Positions 38,061 through 47,351 of a stretch of DNA of 64,000 bases are shown here, one piece after another. This DNA is from Polaromonas sp. (lineage in GTDB: Bacteria > Pseudomonadota > Gammaproteobacteria > Burkholderiales > Burkholderiaceae_C). Made by a program: the position numbers and the translations under genes. The stretch spans positions 434,001-498,000 of the forward strand of contig NZ_JACPOF010000017.1 of assembly GCF_016185115.1 (NCBI RefSeq). Direction: 5' to 3'. The notes under the pieces were generated by a model. That model saw only the letters and a program-made list of their open reading frames with translations, did not search any database and was not told the origin of the DNA. Position 1 is the stretch's first letter, and the number at the start of each line of letters is the position of its first letter.

Positions 38061-38948
38061 TTATTTGACGCTCGCAGCTTTGCCAAAAAGACCCATGGGC
38101 CTGATGGTGATGAACACCAGCAATATCGACAGCGCTGCAATGTTCTTGAAGCTGGAACCGAAAGCCACAATGGCCAGCGACTGGGCCAGGCCCAGCACAA
38201 TGCCGCCTACGAATGCACCGGCCGGGTTGCCGAAGCCGCCCACGATGGCCGCGATAAAACCGCTGATCGCAAACGACACGCCCACATTGAAGGCGGTGAA
38301 TTGCGTTGGCGTGATCAGCACACCGGCAATCGCGCCAAGCCCGGCCGAGAGTGCGAATGCGTAGGCCAGCATTCTCGACACCGGAATACCCTGCAGCGCA
38401 GCTGCTTCGCGGTTGATGGAGCAGGCACGCATCGCGCGGCCGACACGGGTTTGCGAAAAGAACAGGCCCAGCAAGCCCACCAGCACCAGTGAGGTCACGG
38501 CAATTGCCATCAACTGGTAGCTCACAGCCACCTTGCCCAGCATCAGCGGTGGCAGGTCTATGAAGTTGGGCAATGTCTTGGGCTGGTCGCCGGCGACCAG
38601 CAGGGTCGCGCGTTCAAGAACAATCTGCGCGGCCAGCGTGGCAAGAATCATCACAAACGGTGTGGCGTTGCGCCGCCACAGCGGCCTGACGACAAGCCGC
38701 TCGACCAGCACACCCAGCCCCGCCACCAGCAGGATGGCAATCACGGCAGACACAAACAGCGGCAGCCCCGCGCGTGTCAGCAGTGCGTGCGTGATCATGC
38801 CGCCCAGCATGACAAACGCGCCCTGCGCAAAATTGACAATGCCGCTGGCGTTGTAGATGACGCAATAGCCGATGCCGATCAGCCCGAATACGCAGCCTAT
38901 GCCTATACCCGAGACAATTGTCTGTGCAATAAAGACCGCATCAAGCAT
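38061..38948 (-). CDS. livH: Branched-chain-type ABC transporter permease LivH
   Basis: 295-aa permease of the LivH family. VFGLIGIGYCVIYNASGIV and NFAQGAFVMLGGM are diagnostic, with AALQGIPVSRMLAYAFALSA and GGFGNPAGAFVGGIVLG in the second half. The frame opens at 39059, but the ATG at 38948, overlapping the livG stop by 8 bases, gives the correct short N-terminus. Distinct from the livH at 425. Belongs to the transporter of the hyu operon; the substrate is unknown. Confidence 0.92.
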   Translation of the reverse strand: MLDAVFIAQTIVSGIGIGCVFGLIGIGYCVIYNASGIVNFAQGAFVMLGGMITHALLTRAGLPLFVSAVIAILLVAGLGVLVERLVVRPLWRRNATPFVMILATLAAQIVLERATLLVAGDQPKTLPNFIDLPPLMLGKVAVSYQLMAIAVTSLVLVGLLGLFFSQTRVGRAMRACSINREAAALQGIPVSRMLAYAFALSAGLGAIAGVLITPTQFTAFNVGVSFAISGFIAAIVGGFGNPAGAFVGGIVLGLAQSLAIVAFGSSFKNIAALSILLVFITIRPMGLFGKAASVK

Positions 38949-39708
38949 ATTCAACGCCCCCAAGGTAGGCATCCAGCACCCCAGCGTCCTGCTGCACCTC
39001 TTCAGGCTTGCCCTCTGCAATTTTTTTGCCGAAATCGATAACGATGACTTTCGCTGCAATCTTCATGACCAGGCTCATGTCGTGTTCAATGATGAGCACG
39101 CTGATGCCGCGCTTGACGATCTCGCCTATGACATGCGCGAGGTGCTCGGTCTCTTCGCGATTGAGGCCAGCCGCGGGCTCGTCAAGCAGCAGCAGCTTTG
39201 GTTTTGTGGCCAGCGCACGGGCTACTTCGAGAAGCCGCTGCTGGCCATAGGTCAGTTCGGTGGCGCCCATGTTGTCGCGCCCGCCGAGGCCGACGAACGC
39301 AAGCAGCTCGCGTGCGTTCGCATCGATGGCAACAGCCTGCTCGCGGGAGCGTTTGTTGCGCAACAGCGCTGACCAGACACCACCCCTGCTTTGCAGGTGT
39401 GAACCCACACGCACATTGCCCAGCGCCGTGAGGTCGGGAAAGAGCTGTACGAGCTGGAATGTCCGGACCAGCCCTTTGGCGGCAACAGTGGCGACAGGTA
39501 CACCGGTGATGGCTTCACCGTCGAATGTCACGCTGCCTGTGGTGGGTTCAAGAAAACCCGAGATCAGGTTGAACAGCGTGGTCTTGCCTGCACCGTTGGG
39601 CCCGATGATGGCGCTGATCTCACCGGCTTCAATGGAGAAGGTCACGTCGTTGACAGCCGTGAGGCCGCCGAACGTTTTTGTAAGGTGGTTGACTTCAAGT
39701 ATTTTCAC
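38941..39708 (-). CDS. livG: Branched-chain-type ABC transporter ATP-binding protein LivG
   Basis: 255-aa ATPase. Walker A is GPNGAGKTT, the ABC signature is the divergent LTYGQQRLLEVARAL, and Walker B is LLLLDEPAAGLN, followed by the LivG-typical VLIIEHDMSLVM. It starts with GTG; its first bases overlap the livM stop as GTGA, suggesting translational coupling. The usual partner LivF is encoded two genes upstream. Confidence 0.93.
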   Translation of the reverse strand: MKILEVNHLTKTFGGLTAVNDVTFSIEAGEISAIIGPNGAGKTTLFNLISGFLEPTTGSVTFDGEAITGVPVATVAAKGLVRTFQLVQLFPDLTALGNVRVGSHLQSRGGVWSALLRNKRSREQAVAIDANARELLAFVGLGGRDNMGATELTYGQQRLLEVARALATKPKLLLLDEPAAGLNREETEHLAHVIGEIVKRGISVLIIEHDMSLVMKIAAKVIVIDFGKKIAEGKPEEVQQDAGVLDAYLGGVEYA

Positions 39709-40673
39709 TTGCGGCTTCCGGGAAGAAAACGGGCCAGCGAGGCTGCACCCTTGGGCGCAAAAATCAGGATGATGATGAGTGCGGCGCCATAAGCCAGATC
39801 CTGGTAGTCCTTGAAGGCACGAAAGGTTTCAGGAAGCAGGCTGACGATGAGCGCGCCGAACAGCGGCCCGGCAATGGAGCCTATGCCGCCCACATAAAGC
39901 ATCATGAAACCGGAGATGACCATGTGCAACCCAAATACTTCAGGGCTCACAAAGCCTACAAAATGCACCATCAGTGAACCGGCAACTGCGGCATAAACCG
40001 CTGCAATCACAAACGCCGCCAGCTTGTAGCGGGCAACGTCAATGCCCAAAGCCTTTGCTGCGTCCTCGCTGCCTGCAATGGCGGCCAGCGCCATGCCGAA
40101 GCGCGACTCCTTGAGACGCCAGGCAGCGATCAACGCGACTACAAGCACAGCCATCAAAAATGCCAGCTGGTATTTCGGATCGTTGAGTTCCCAGCGGCCC
40201 ATACCGAGCGGCGGAATGCCCGAGATACCCATATAACCCTGGGTGATGGATTGCCACTCGACGGCAATCTCGTAAACAATCATGCCGAGCGCCAGGGTTG
40301 CCATGGCAAGGTAATGGCCGCGCAGCCGCAAGGCCGGGTAGCCGACGACAAAAGCCACGATCACCGCACCGACCACGCCCAGCGGCAATGCGGCAATCGG
40401 CTGCCAGCCATAAGTGGCAGTGAGCACGGCCGAGGTGTAGCCACTCAGGGCGGCAAAGGCGTTTTGACCAAACGAGACCTGTCCGGCATAACCCATGAAA
40501 AAATTCAGACCGGTCACAAAGATGGCATAGATGGCGGCAAAACCCAGCACGGTGAGCAGGTAACCACCCGTGGCAAATGCGTAAATGAGCAAGGCCGCCG
40601 CAAACGCCCACAGCGCATACTGCACCAGCCGGCGCGAATCAGGCCGCTGCAAGGTAGTACCTCGCAAGATCAT
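39705..40673 (-). CDS. livM: Branched-chain-type ABC transporter permease LivM
   Basis: 322-aa permease of the LivM family. NFFMGYAGQVSFGQNAFAAL, YPALRLRGHYLAMATLALG and the central GGIGSIAGPLFGALIVSLLP are family hallmarks. It overlaps the 3' end of livF by 35 bases and the start of livG by a few bases. It pairs with the LivH at 38061 to form the channel. Confidence 0.92.
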   Translation of the reverse strand: MILRGTTLQRPDSRRLVQYALWAFAAALLIYAFATGGYLLTVLGFAAIYAIFVTGLNFFMGYAGQVSFGQNAFAALSGYTSAVLTATYGWQPIAALPLGVVGAVIVAFVVGYPALRLRGHYLAMATLALGMIVYEIAVEWQSITQGYMGISGIPPLGMGRWELNDPKYQLAFLMAVLVVALIAAWRLKESRFGMALAAIAGSEDAAKALGIDVARYKLAAFVIAAVYAAVAGSLMVHFVGFVSPEVFGLHMVISGFMMLYVGGIGSIAGPLFGALIVSLLPETFRAFKDYQDLAYGAALIIILIFAPKGAASLARFLPGSRK

Positions 40674-41364
40674 GTGGTGACTGGATCTGGTCGGGCGTCA
40701 CTTCGCTGACCACGCGGCCCACTGACAGAAGATAGGCGCGTTTGGCAAGCTTGAGCGCCAGCGGCGCTTTCTGCTCGACCAGCAATACGCTGAGGCCGGT
40801 TTTATTCAACTCACCCAGGGTCACAAAAATCTCCTCAGCCAGACGCGGGGCCAGCCCGAGCGATGGTTCATCAAGCAACAGCACCTTGGGCGCCGCCATC
40901 AGGCCGCGACCAATGGCAAGCATCTGCTGCTCACCGCCGGACAATGATCCGCCCAGTTGTTTCTGCCTGTCCTTCAGGCGCGGAAAAAGATCGAACACGC
41001 GCTCCAGTCGTGTCTTGATCTCGGCTTTGTCATTCGCGAGGTAAGAACCCAGGTCCAGGTTCTCAAAAACCGTCATGGGGCCAAAAATGCCACGCCCCTC
41101 GGGAACCAGCACCAGCCCACGCATCGTGCAAGTACGGGGATCGGCAGCAGGCACAGCAACGCCACCGAGCGTGACCGTGCCCTTGCCTTCCACCAGGCCG
41201 ACAATGCGGCGCAGCAAGGTGGACTTGCCCGCGCCATTGGGGCCCAGCACAGCCACAAGCTCGCCCTGCCCCACGTGAATATCCGTGGGGTGCAGGGCCT
41301 CAATCGGCCCATAGCGTGCCGTCAGCCCACTCACTTCCAGCGCTGAGGCGGGCGATGTGCTCAC
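40639..41364 (-). CDS. livF: Branched-chain-type ABC transporter ATP-binding protein LivF
   Basis: 241-aa ATPase. Walker A GPNGAGKSTLLR, signature LSGGEQQMLAIGRGLM and Walker B LLLDEPSLGLAP are intact, and LIGR-type LVPEGRGIFGPMTVFENL identifies LivF. It starts with GTG overlapping the livK stop (GTGA). Together with LivG it energises the transporter of the hyu operon. Confidence 0.93.
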   Translation of the reverse strand: MSTSPASALEVSGLTARYGPIEALHPTDIHVGQGELVAVLGPNGAGKSTLLRRIVGLVEGKGTVTLGGVAVPAADPRTCTMRGLVLVPEGRGIFGPMTVFENLDLGSYLANDKAEIKTRLERVFDLFPRLKDRQKQLGGSLSGGEQQMLAIGRGLMAAPKVLLLDEPSLGLAPRLAEEIFVTLGELNKTGLSVLLVEQKAPLALKLAKRAYLLSVGRVVSEVTPDQIQSPHDLARYYLAAA

Positions 41365-42509
41365 TTGACGATCTTTACCGTGTTGCCCGACATCGTGGCC
41401 AGGAACAATGGGTTGGCTGTGATGCCCTGGTGATTGATGGGGCTGAAGTCATACAGGCCGGATGTGCCCTGATAACCGGTGAGGGTTTCAAGTGAATCAC
41501 GCACCTTGGGGCCCGCAAATGAATCGCCCTTCAGGATGGCAGCCTGAATCAGATACACCGCATCCCAGCCACGGCCGGCCCAGTTGGGGTCACGGTCACC
41601 GTACTTGGCCTTCCATGGCACGAGGAAATCATTGATGCTACGCTTGAGGGGGCCAGCCGGCACCGCATCAATCACCTGGGCAGGCGAGGCGACAAAAAAG
41701 AACTTGTTGCCCAGCACCTCAGCCACCGGCTTGAACACATTCAGGTCTTCCAGGCTGGTCAGCAGCAGTGTCGGCAAGCCGAGTTGCTTTATGTTCTTGG
41801 CGCTGGTGAGCGTGGTGCCGCCCAGGCCAATCTTCAGGATGGCGCCCGCACCTGCGGTGTTCATCTTGCCGATCTGTACAGAGAGATCAGGATCATCCGT
41901 CTTGTACTGTTCGATACCGACGATCTGCATACCGTAAGTTGCCGCGGACCGTTCAGCCACTGTCTTCTGCAGGTTCGCATAAGGCGACGGATCATGCAGC
42001 ACACCGATCTTGCGGATCTGGGTGTTGTCACGCAGGTACTCCATGCGGCGCTCAACTTCGAAACGTGCGGGCGGCAGGGTGCTGAAGGCCCATTTCACTT
42101 CGTCTTCACGTGGCGGGAGTATCGAGCAGAGCACCATGGGGATCTGCGCGCGGGCGACGGCCGCCGCAGCTGCGAATGTGCCTGCCGACACGCAACCCGA
42201 GGCAAAAATATCAACCTTGTCGCTGGTCATCATCTTGCGATAGACGACCACCGCCTCCTGCGGCTCAGAGCGGTTGTCTTCAACAATGACTTCAATCTTG
42301 CGGCCCTTGATGCCACCCTTGGCGTTGATGGTGTCTGCTGCAAGTTTGACACCGTCGCTCCATGCGCGGTCCACCGTTGCGGCATAACCGGTCAGGCCGG
42401 CAGAAATGCCGATTTTGTAATTCTGGGCAGCTGCGGGCAGCGCCGATATCAGCAAAATTGCGCCGGCAACAAGGCCGCCAAATTTCGCAGTGAGATGTCT
42501 CTTTGTCAT
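41361..42509 (-). CDS. ABC transporter substrate-binding protein, LivK type
   Basis: 382-aa periplasmic binding protein (Peripla_BP_6 family). The signal peptide ends ALPAAA-QNYK. IGISAGLTGYAATVDRAWSD and KGGIKGRKIEVIVEDNRSEP match the family's N-terminal lobe. The ATG at 42509 is preferred, as GGAGA lies just upstream. It defines the specificity of the transporter encoded by the next four genes. It is 27 bp behind hyuB, which suggests the ligand is related to the HyuAB substrate rather than leucine. Confidence 0.9.
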   Translation of the reverse strand: MTKRHLTAKFGGLVAGAILLISALPAAAQNYKIGISAGLTGYAATVDRAWSDGVKLAADTINAKGGIKGRKIEVIVEDNRSEPQEAVVVYRKMMTSDKVDIFASGCVSAGTFAAAAAVARAQIPMVLCSILPPREDEVKWAFSTLPPARFEVERRMEYLRDNTQIRKIGVLHDPSPYANLQKTVAERSAATYGMQIVGIEQYKTDDPDLSVQIGKMNTAGAGAILKIGLGGTTLTSAKNIKQLGLPTLLLTSLEDLNVFKPVAEVLGNKFFFVASPAQVIDAVPAGPLKRSINDFLVPWKAKYGDRDPNWAGRGWDAVYLIQAAILKGDSFAGPKVRDSLETLTGYQGTSGLYDFSPINHQGITANPLFLATMSGNTVKIVK

Positions 42510-42536
42510 TGTTGTCTCCATGTAGTTCTGTGGGTT

Positions 42537-44084
42537 TTATAACGCTTTTCCATAGCCGCCACCACCCGGTGTTTCGAGTACGACGACCGCATTGGCCTGC
42601 AATTGAATTTTCTTTGCCTCCTTGAAAGGTTTGTCATCGACCGTGAAATTCCCCGCTGCACCGGGCTCACCACCCTCAAGGCCTTCAGGCCCGCTTTGCA
42701 GGCGGCTGGGCACCGCGTTAAGCAACCAGGGGTAAGGCGTACGCATGTGAAATTTGATGGTCTGGCCATCACCGCCATGCTCACGGCCTGCGCCACCAGA
42801 GCCGATGCGCAGTTCTTTCTGGTCAAACACGATGGGGATGACCGCTTCCATGATTTCAATGGGCACCGCACCCACCCCAGTGGGATAGGCCGTAGCATTG
42901 GGTCCTGGTTTGGTCCTGCGTGCACCCATTCCGCCCGAGTAGTTGAACATCGACGAGGTGAAGGTTTCGCCATCTGCGCGCTTGCCCTGTATCTGTATGG
43001 TCCACACCGCGCCTGCGCCCTCGGCCAGCACGCGGTCGGGCATGACCTGATGCAGCGCCTTGAGGATGGGCATGGGGACATACATGCCAACCACATGCCG
43101 TGCATTGACGGGCACAGGGTATTTGCAATTGACGATGGAGCCTTCAGGCGCCGTGACAATGATGGGCGCCAGGCTGCCGTGGTTGTTCGGCAGGTCCGGG
43201 TTCAGGCAGCTGCGAATGGCGAAGGTTGAGTAGGCATGGGTGTAGTTCATCACCACATTGATGCCTGCAGTGCTCGGGCCCGAACTGCCGGCAAAATCTA
43301 TCGTGATCTCGCCCTTCACGTTGTCGATGGTGACAGCCGTCTTGAGCGTGATGATCTCGCCACCCGGCACATCAAACTGGCTCTCGCCATGAAAGGTGCC
43401 GGCAGGCAGCTTGCGGATTTCTGCCCGGGTCGAGTCTTCCGAGCGTTTGATGATTTCGTCCGAGAGCTGCTCAATATCGGCCAGGCCATACCGTTTGCAC
43501 ATGGCCAGCAGGCGCTCACCGCCGGACTTGCCGCTCGATACCTGCGCAGCCAGGTCGCCAAACACATGGTCAGGTGTGCGAACGTTGCTGCGGATGATGT
43601 CATGCATGGTCTTGTTGGGTACACCGCGCTCAAAGAATTTGAGCGGCGGGATCCACAGGCCTTCTTCATGAATATCGCGTGCGCCTGCGCCAATCCCGTA
43701 ACCGCCGATATCGGTGTGATGAATGGTCGAACCTACATAGCCAATTAGCCGGCCTGCATTGAAGATGGGCGACAGCAGCGTGATGTCGAAAAAGTGCCCG
43801 GCAGACAGCCAAGGGTCATTGGTGATGACGACGTCGCCTTCTTCCAGTTGGCCGTTGAAAATGCGGTGCAGGTGGCCACCTGCTGCCGCCAGTGAGTTGA
43901 TGTGCCCCGGCGTGCCGGTATTGGCCTGGGCCACCATGCGGCCGCGCGCGTCAAACAGCGCACTGGCGAGGTCGCCCGCTTCACGCACCACCGGGCTGAA
44001 AGCAATGCGCTGCAGGCTTTTGGCCTGCTCGCTGACGATGCTGATCAGGTTGGACCAGAGTATTTCGAGTTCAATGCCGTCCAT
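42537..44084 (-). CDS. hyuB: Hydantoinase B / oxoprolinase family protein
   Basis: 515-aa HyuB-family subunit. AQANTGTPGHINSLAAAGGH, VVITNDPWLSAGHFFDITL, HHTDIGG and the end ETPGGGGYGKAL are family hallmarks. HyuA/HyuB enzymes are ATP-dependent: N-methylhydantoinase, 5-oxoprolinase, caprolactamase, or the acetone/acetophenone carboxylases. Which reaction applies cannot be read from the sequence. The ATG at 44084 with AAGGA 6 bases upstream is preferred over the TTG at 44090. It follows hyuA with only 2 bases between. Confidence 0.9.
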   Translation of the reverse strand: MDGIELEILWSNLISIVSEQAKSLQRIAFSPVVREAGDLASALFDARGRMVAQANTGTPGHINSLAAAGGHLHRIFNGQLEEGDVVITNDPWLSAGHFFDITLLSPIFNAGRLIGYVGSTIHHTDIGGYGIGAGARDIHEEGLWIPPLKFFERGVPNKTMHDIIRSNVRTPDHVFGDLAAQVSSGKSGGERLLAMCKRYGLADIEQLSDEIIKRSEDSTRAEIRKLPAGTFHGESQFDVPGGEIITLKTAVTIDNVKGEITIDFAGSSGPSTAGINVVMNYTHAYSTFAIRSCLNPDLPNNHGSLAPIIVTAPEGSIVNCKYPVPVNARHVVGMYVPMPILKALHQVMPDRVLAEGAGAVWTIQIQGKRADGETFTSSMFNYSGGMGARRTKPGPNATAYPTGVGAVPIEIMEAVIPIVFDQKELRIGSGGAGREHGGDGQTIKFHMRTPYPWLLNAVPSRLQSGPEGLEGGEPGAAGNFTVDDKPFKEAKKIQLQANAVVVLETPGGGGYGKAL

Positions 44085-44086
44085 GA

Positions 44087-46153
44087 TCAATCCTTCAGGG
44101 TTGCGACGATGCAGCCAAATTCATCCACCGTGGCCTGCCAGCCGGGCAGCACGATGATGGTGGTTTCACGTTCTTCGATGATGACGGGGCCGTCAATCTT
44201 CTGGTCTTTTGCGAGCGAGGTACGGTCGTAAACCGGCACCATCTGGTCGTCCTGCCACAAATGCACCTTGCGCGATTTCTTGGGTTTGCCGGGTTGTGCG
44301 GGCAGCGCGAGCGCAACATGGAAAGGCACCAGCGGGCCGCGCGCCGTCAGACGCCAGCTCACGACCTCGGTTGGCACATGCGAGGGCATGAAACCGTACT
44401 GCGCCTGGTAGGCTGCATCGAACGCCGCCTGGATGACGGCAGGGTCATGCGTTTTGCGCGGGTCTGTTTCAAAAGTGACGCTGACTTCGTTTTGCTGGCC
44501 CAGATAGCGCATGTCGGCACCGTAAATCAGGGTGATCTCATCGGCCGTGCATCCGGCAGCCATCAGCGCGCTGCCGCCCTCCCGGCTCATTTCGTCAAAC
44601 AATTTGTCGGTGCGCGACCAGTCGGTGCTGGCCAGCATGCCAAGTGCGCTGCGCACCAGGTCAAGCCGTACCGGCGTGACAAGCGTGCCGAAGGCCGACA
44701 GCACACTGGCCTGCGGCGGAAAAATTACCGACTTGCTCTGCAGCAGCGAGCCCACCTCGCAGGCATGCACTGGGCCAGCGCCACCAAATGCCAGCAGCGA
44801 CAGGCCCCGGTAATCAATACCGCGATCCGTGGCATGCGCCCGCGTCGCGCCAGCCATCGCCTCGGCAACGATGCGGTACATGCCGCGCGCCGCCGTATGC
44901 GTGTCGGTGCCCAGCTGCTTGCCGAGTTTTGATATGGCCCTGTCGCTGGCAGCGAGGTCCAGCTTCATGTCACCACCCAGGAAGTTGTCTGCATCCAGCA
45001 GGCCGAGCAGGAGGTCGGCATCGGTCACTGCAGCACCTTCACCACCACGCCCATAGCAGGCCGGCCCGGGCATGGAACCAGCGCTCTTGGGGCCGACCTT
45101 GAGCAGGCCAAGATCATCGACATAGGCGAGGCTGCCACCGCCAGCGCCGATTTCAATCATGTCTATGGACGGAATGGTCACCGGCATGCCGCTGCCCTCC
45201 TTGAAGCGGTAGCGGCGGTCAACTTCAAACAGGCCGGTAATCAGCGGCTGGAAGTTCTCAATCAGGCAGGCCTTGGCGGTGGTGCCTCCCATGTCGAAAG
45301 ACATCAGGCGGTCCAGCCCCAGCACCTTGGCGTAATGGCTTGCCGCCAGCGCGCCGGCCGCGGGGCCACTTTCAATCATGCGCACGGGGTTGCGGCCCGC
45401 CACATCGGCGCCGATGATGCCGCCGGAAGACAGCATGATCAGGGGGTCGTTGGCGTAGTTTTCCTTCTTCAGCCGCTGCGCCAGGGCGCGCAGGTAAGGC
45501 TGCGAGATCGGCATGGTGAAGGCGTTGATGACGGTTGTTGAGGCGCGCGGATATTCCCGGATCTGCGGTGCGATCTCGGAAGACAGCGACACAAAAAGGT
45601 CGGGCATGGCCTGACGCAGCATGTCGCCGACCAGGCGTTCGTTGTCAGGGTTGGTATAGCTGTTGAGAAAACAGACGGCAACGGCTTTGACGTCCTGCTT
45701 CCTGAGTTCTTCAATGCACGCCATGACATCTTCACGCGAAGGCGCCTGCTGTACCGTACCGTCGGAGAACATGCGCTCGGCAATACCGTAGGTCAGCTCG
45801 CGCGGCACCAGCGGTGGCTGGAACTCGATTTGCGGGTCATACATGTCGTAGCGATGCTCATTGCGTATCGACAGGACATCCCTGAAGCCGCTGGTCACCA
45901 GCATGGCTGTTTTGAGGCCCTTGCGTTCAATCAGCGCGTTCGTGACGACGGTGGTGGCATGCACTACCACACCATCAATGTCCGAGGGTTTGAGTTTGGC
46001 CTTGGCCAGCACCGAATCGACGCCGGCGAAAAATCCCTCCAGCAGGTCGTTGTGGGTGGTCAGGGTTTTATCCACGACCAGCTGGCCGTCAGAGCCGCGC
46101 AGAACAATATCGGTAAACGTGCCGCCGATGTCGACAGCCAGTGAGTAGGTCAA
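44087..46153 (-). CDS. hyuA: Hydantoinase A / oxoprolinase family protein
   Basis: 688-aa HyuA-family subunit with an ASKHA-type ATPase core. SLAVDIGGTFTDIVLRGSDG is the phosphate-binding motif; further hallmarks are HATTVVTNALIERKG, SSGGIIGADVAGRNPVRMIE, FDMGGTTAKACLIE and YGRGGEGAAVTDADLLLG. It begins with TTG overlapping the iclR stop (TTGA). It forms the A subunit of an ATP-dependent amidohydrolase or carboxylase with hyuB. Absence of the third subunit of acetone carboxylase favours the cyclic-amide type. Confidence 0.9.
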   Translation of the reverse strand: MTYSLAVDIGGTFTDIVLRGSDGQLVVDKTLTTHNDLLEGFFAGVDSVLAKAKLKPSDIDGVVVHATTVVTNALIERKGLKTAMLVTSGFRDVLSIRNEHRYDMYDPQIEFQPPLVPRELTYGIAERMFSDGTVQQAPSREDVMACIEELRKQDVKAVAVCFLNSYTNPDNERLVGDMLRQAMPDLFVSLSSEIAPQIREYPRASTTVINAFTMPISQPYLRALAQRLKKENYANDPLIMLSSGGIIGADVAGRNPVRMIESGPAAGALAASHYAKVLGLDRLMSFDMGGTTAKACLIENFQPLITGLFEVDRRYRFKEGSGMPVTIPSIDMIEIGAGGGSLAYVDDLGLLKVGPKSAGSMPGPACYGRGGEGAAVTDADLLLGLLDADNFLGGDMKLDLAASDRAISKLGKQLGTDTHTAARGMYRIVAEAMAGATRAHATDRGIDYRGLSLLAFGGAGPVHACEVGSLLQSKSVIFPPQASVLSAFGTLVTPVRLDLVRSALGMLASTDWSRTDKLFDEMSREGGSALMAAGCTADEITLIYGADMRYLGQQNEVSVTFETDPRKTHDPAVIQAAFDAAYQAQYGFMPSHVPTEVVSWRLTARGPLVPFHVALALPAQPGKPKKSRKVHLWQDDQMVPVYDRTSLAKDQKIDGPVIIEERETTIIVLPGWQATVDEFGCIVATLKD

Positions 46154-47028
46154 ACAGTTTCTCCTTTGGGTGGCAGGCCCCGGCTGCCGAGCGCACGCGA
46201 GACTTCTCTGGCGGCGGCGGTGACAAGGTCTATGAATTCTTTGGCGGGTTTCGCAGCAATCAGGCTGGTGGATCCGATGATGGCAATCGCACCTGCATAG
46301 GCTTCGCGGTGATCGAAGATGGGGGCGGCTATCGCATTGACACCGCCCACGATTTCATTGGCTGCCGTTGCCCAGCCGTTTTTCTGTATCGCCTTGATCG
46401 CATTGCGCAGGGCCTGCGGCGTCTTGATGGTGCCGGGCGTCCAGGACTTGAGGGGTTCAAGGCAATGGTTTTCAAGCAGGCGCGGCGGACCGAACGCGAG
46501 CGCTACCTTGCCGTGCGCTGTGGCATGGAAGTCCATCTTCCTGCCGGGCTTGACGCCGAATTCAACGACTGACCGGCCTTGCAGCAACTCAAGCGTGATG
46601 ACTTCGTCATTGACAAGCGCCGACAGCGAGATCGCCTGGCCGGTGGCCTCGCGCAAGAGCGACATTTCATTGCGGGCCGCAGCCAGTATGTTGAAGCGCT
46701 CACGCAGCAACTCGCCAAGCACCAGCAGCTTGACGCCTGCCTCATACCGATTGGTCTCCTCATCCTGACGTGCAAAGCCGTGCTTGACCAGGGCCTGGAT
46801 GTGCCGGTAGACCGTTGGTTTGGATGAATTGAAGGCCTTGGCAAGATCCGTGACACCCACGGGCTTGCGGCTGGCCACAAGATATTCGAGCAGGTATAGC
46901 GACAGGTCTACGGTGCCGGTTGCAGCCTTGCTTCGGGCGCTGTCCGCCGGTGCAGTTGCAACCACCGGCGTCTTGCCGGTCGCCTTGACTGCCTTGGCCG
47001 CCGCGGGAGGTGATTTCGAAAGAACCAT
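46150..47028 (-). CDS. IclR family transcriptional regulator
   Basis: 292-aa regulator. After a basic, Ala/Lys-rich N-terminal tail of ~45 residues comes the winged helix (LEYLVASRKPVGVTDLAKAF, SKPTVYRHIQALVKHGF) and the IclR effector domain (GVNAIAAPIFDHREAYAGAI). It is the first gene of the hyu-liv operon and overlaps hyuA, so it is autoregulated with its targets. A nested palindrome lies 19-71 bp upstream of its start. Confidence 0.92.
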   Translation of the reverse strand: MVLSKSPPAAAKAVKATGKTPVVATAPADSARSKAATGTVDLSLYLLEYLVASRKPVGVTDLAKAFNSSKPTVYRHIQALVKHGFARQDEETNRYEAGVKLLVLGELLRERFNILAAARNEMSLLREATGQAISLSALVNDEVITLELLQGRSVVEFGVKPGRKMDFHATAHGKVALAFGPPRLLENHCLEPLKSWTPGTIKTPQALRNAIKAIQKNGWATAANEIVGGVNAIAAPIFDHREAYAGAIAIIGSTSLIAAKPAKEFIDLVTAAAREVSRALGSRGLPPKGETV

Positions 47029-47046
47029 GAACCTGTCGAACTGATT

Positions 47047-47099
47047 GATATTTGAAGACTTTAAATTGTTTCATTAAATGAAACAGCATTTCAAATATC
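47047..47099. promoter_or_regulatory. Nested palindromes, probable IclR operator
   Basis: Outer arms GATATTTGAA (47047-47056) and TTCAAATATC (47090-47099) enclose the 17-bp palindrome GTTTCATTAAATGAAAC (47068-47084). It lies directly upstream of iclR, the first gene of the operon, in an AT-rich stretch. Confidence 0.6.
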
Positions 47100-47351
47100 A
47101 TAGAATCGTATTGCAGCGGACTATATGGGACAAACCCTAGCGTGCTGAAAAGACATTCGCGGCCTGCCTGCGTACGAGAAAACCCGGGATACCGGGAGGC
47201 GCAAGGCCGTCGGTAGGGCATGCAGGCGCACTCGCCGGAGCACAGATCCGGGGTCACGCACAAATGACAGCGTTCGTTCTGGAGCTGGCCGGGCAGCAGG
47301 AAATGCGGTAACCGCGATGCGTCACTGCGGACAAGCCGCGTCTGCGTGCTG
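47100..47351. other. Non-coding region between iclR and the RIO kinase gene
   Basis: About 250 bp without a convincing gene, repeat or terminator. It separates the promoter region of iclR from the 3' end of the RIO-type kinase gene. Confidence 0.5.
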
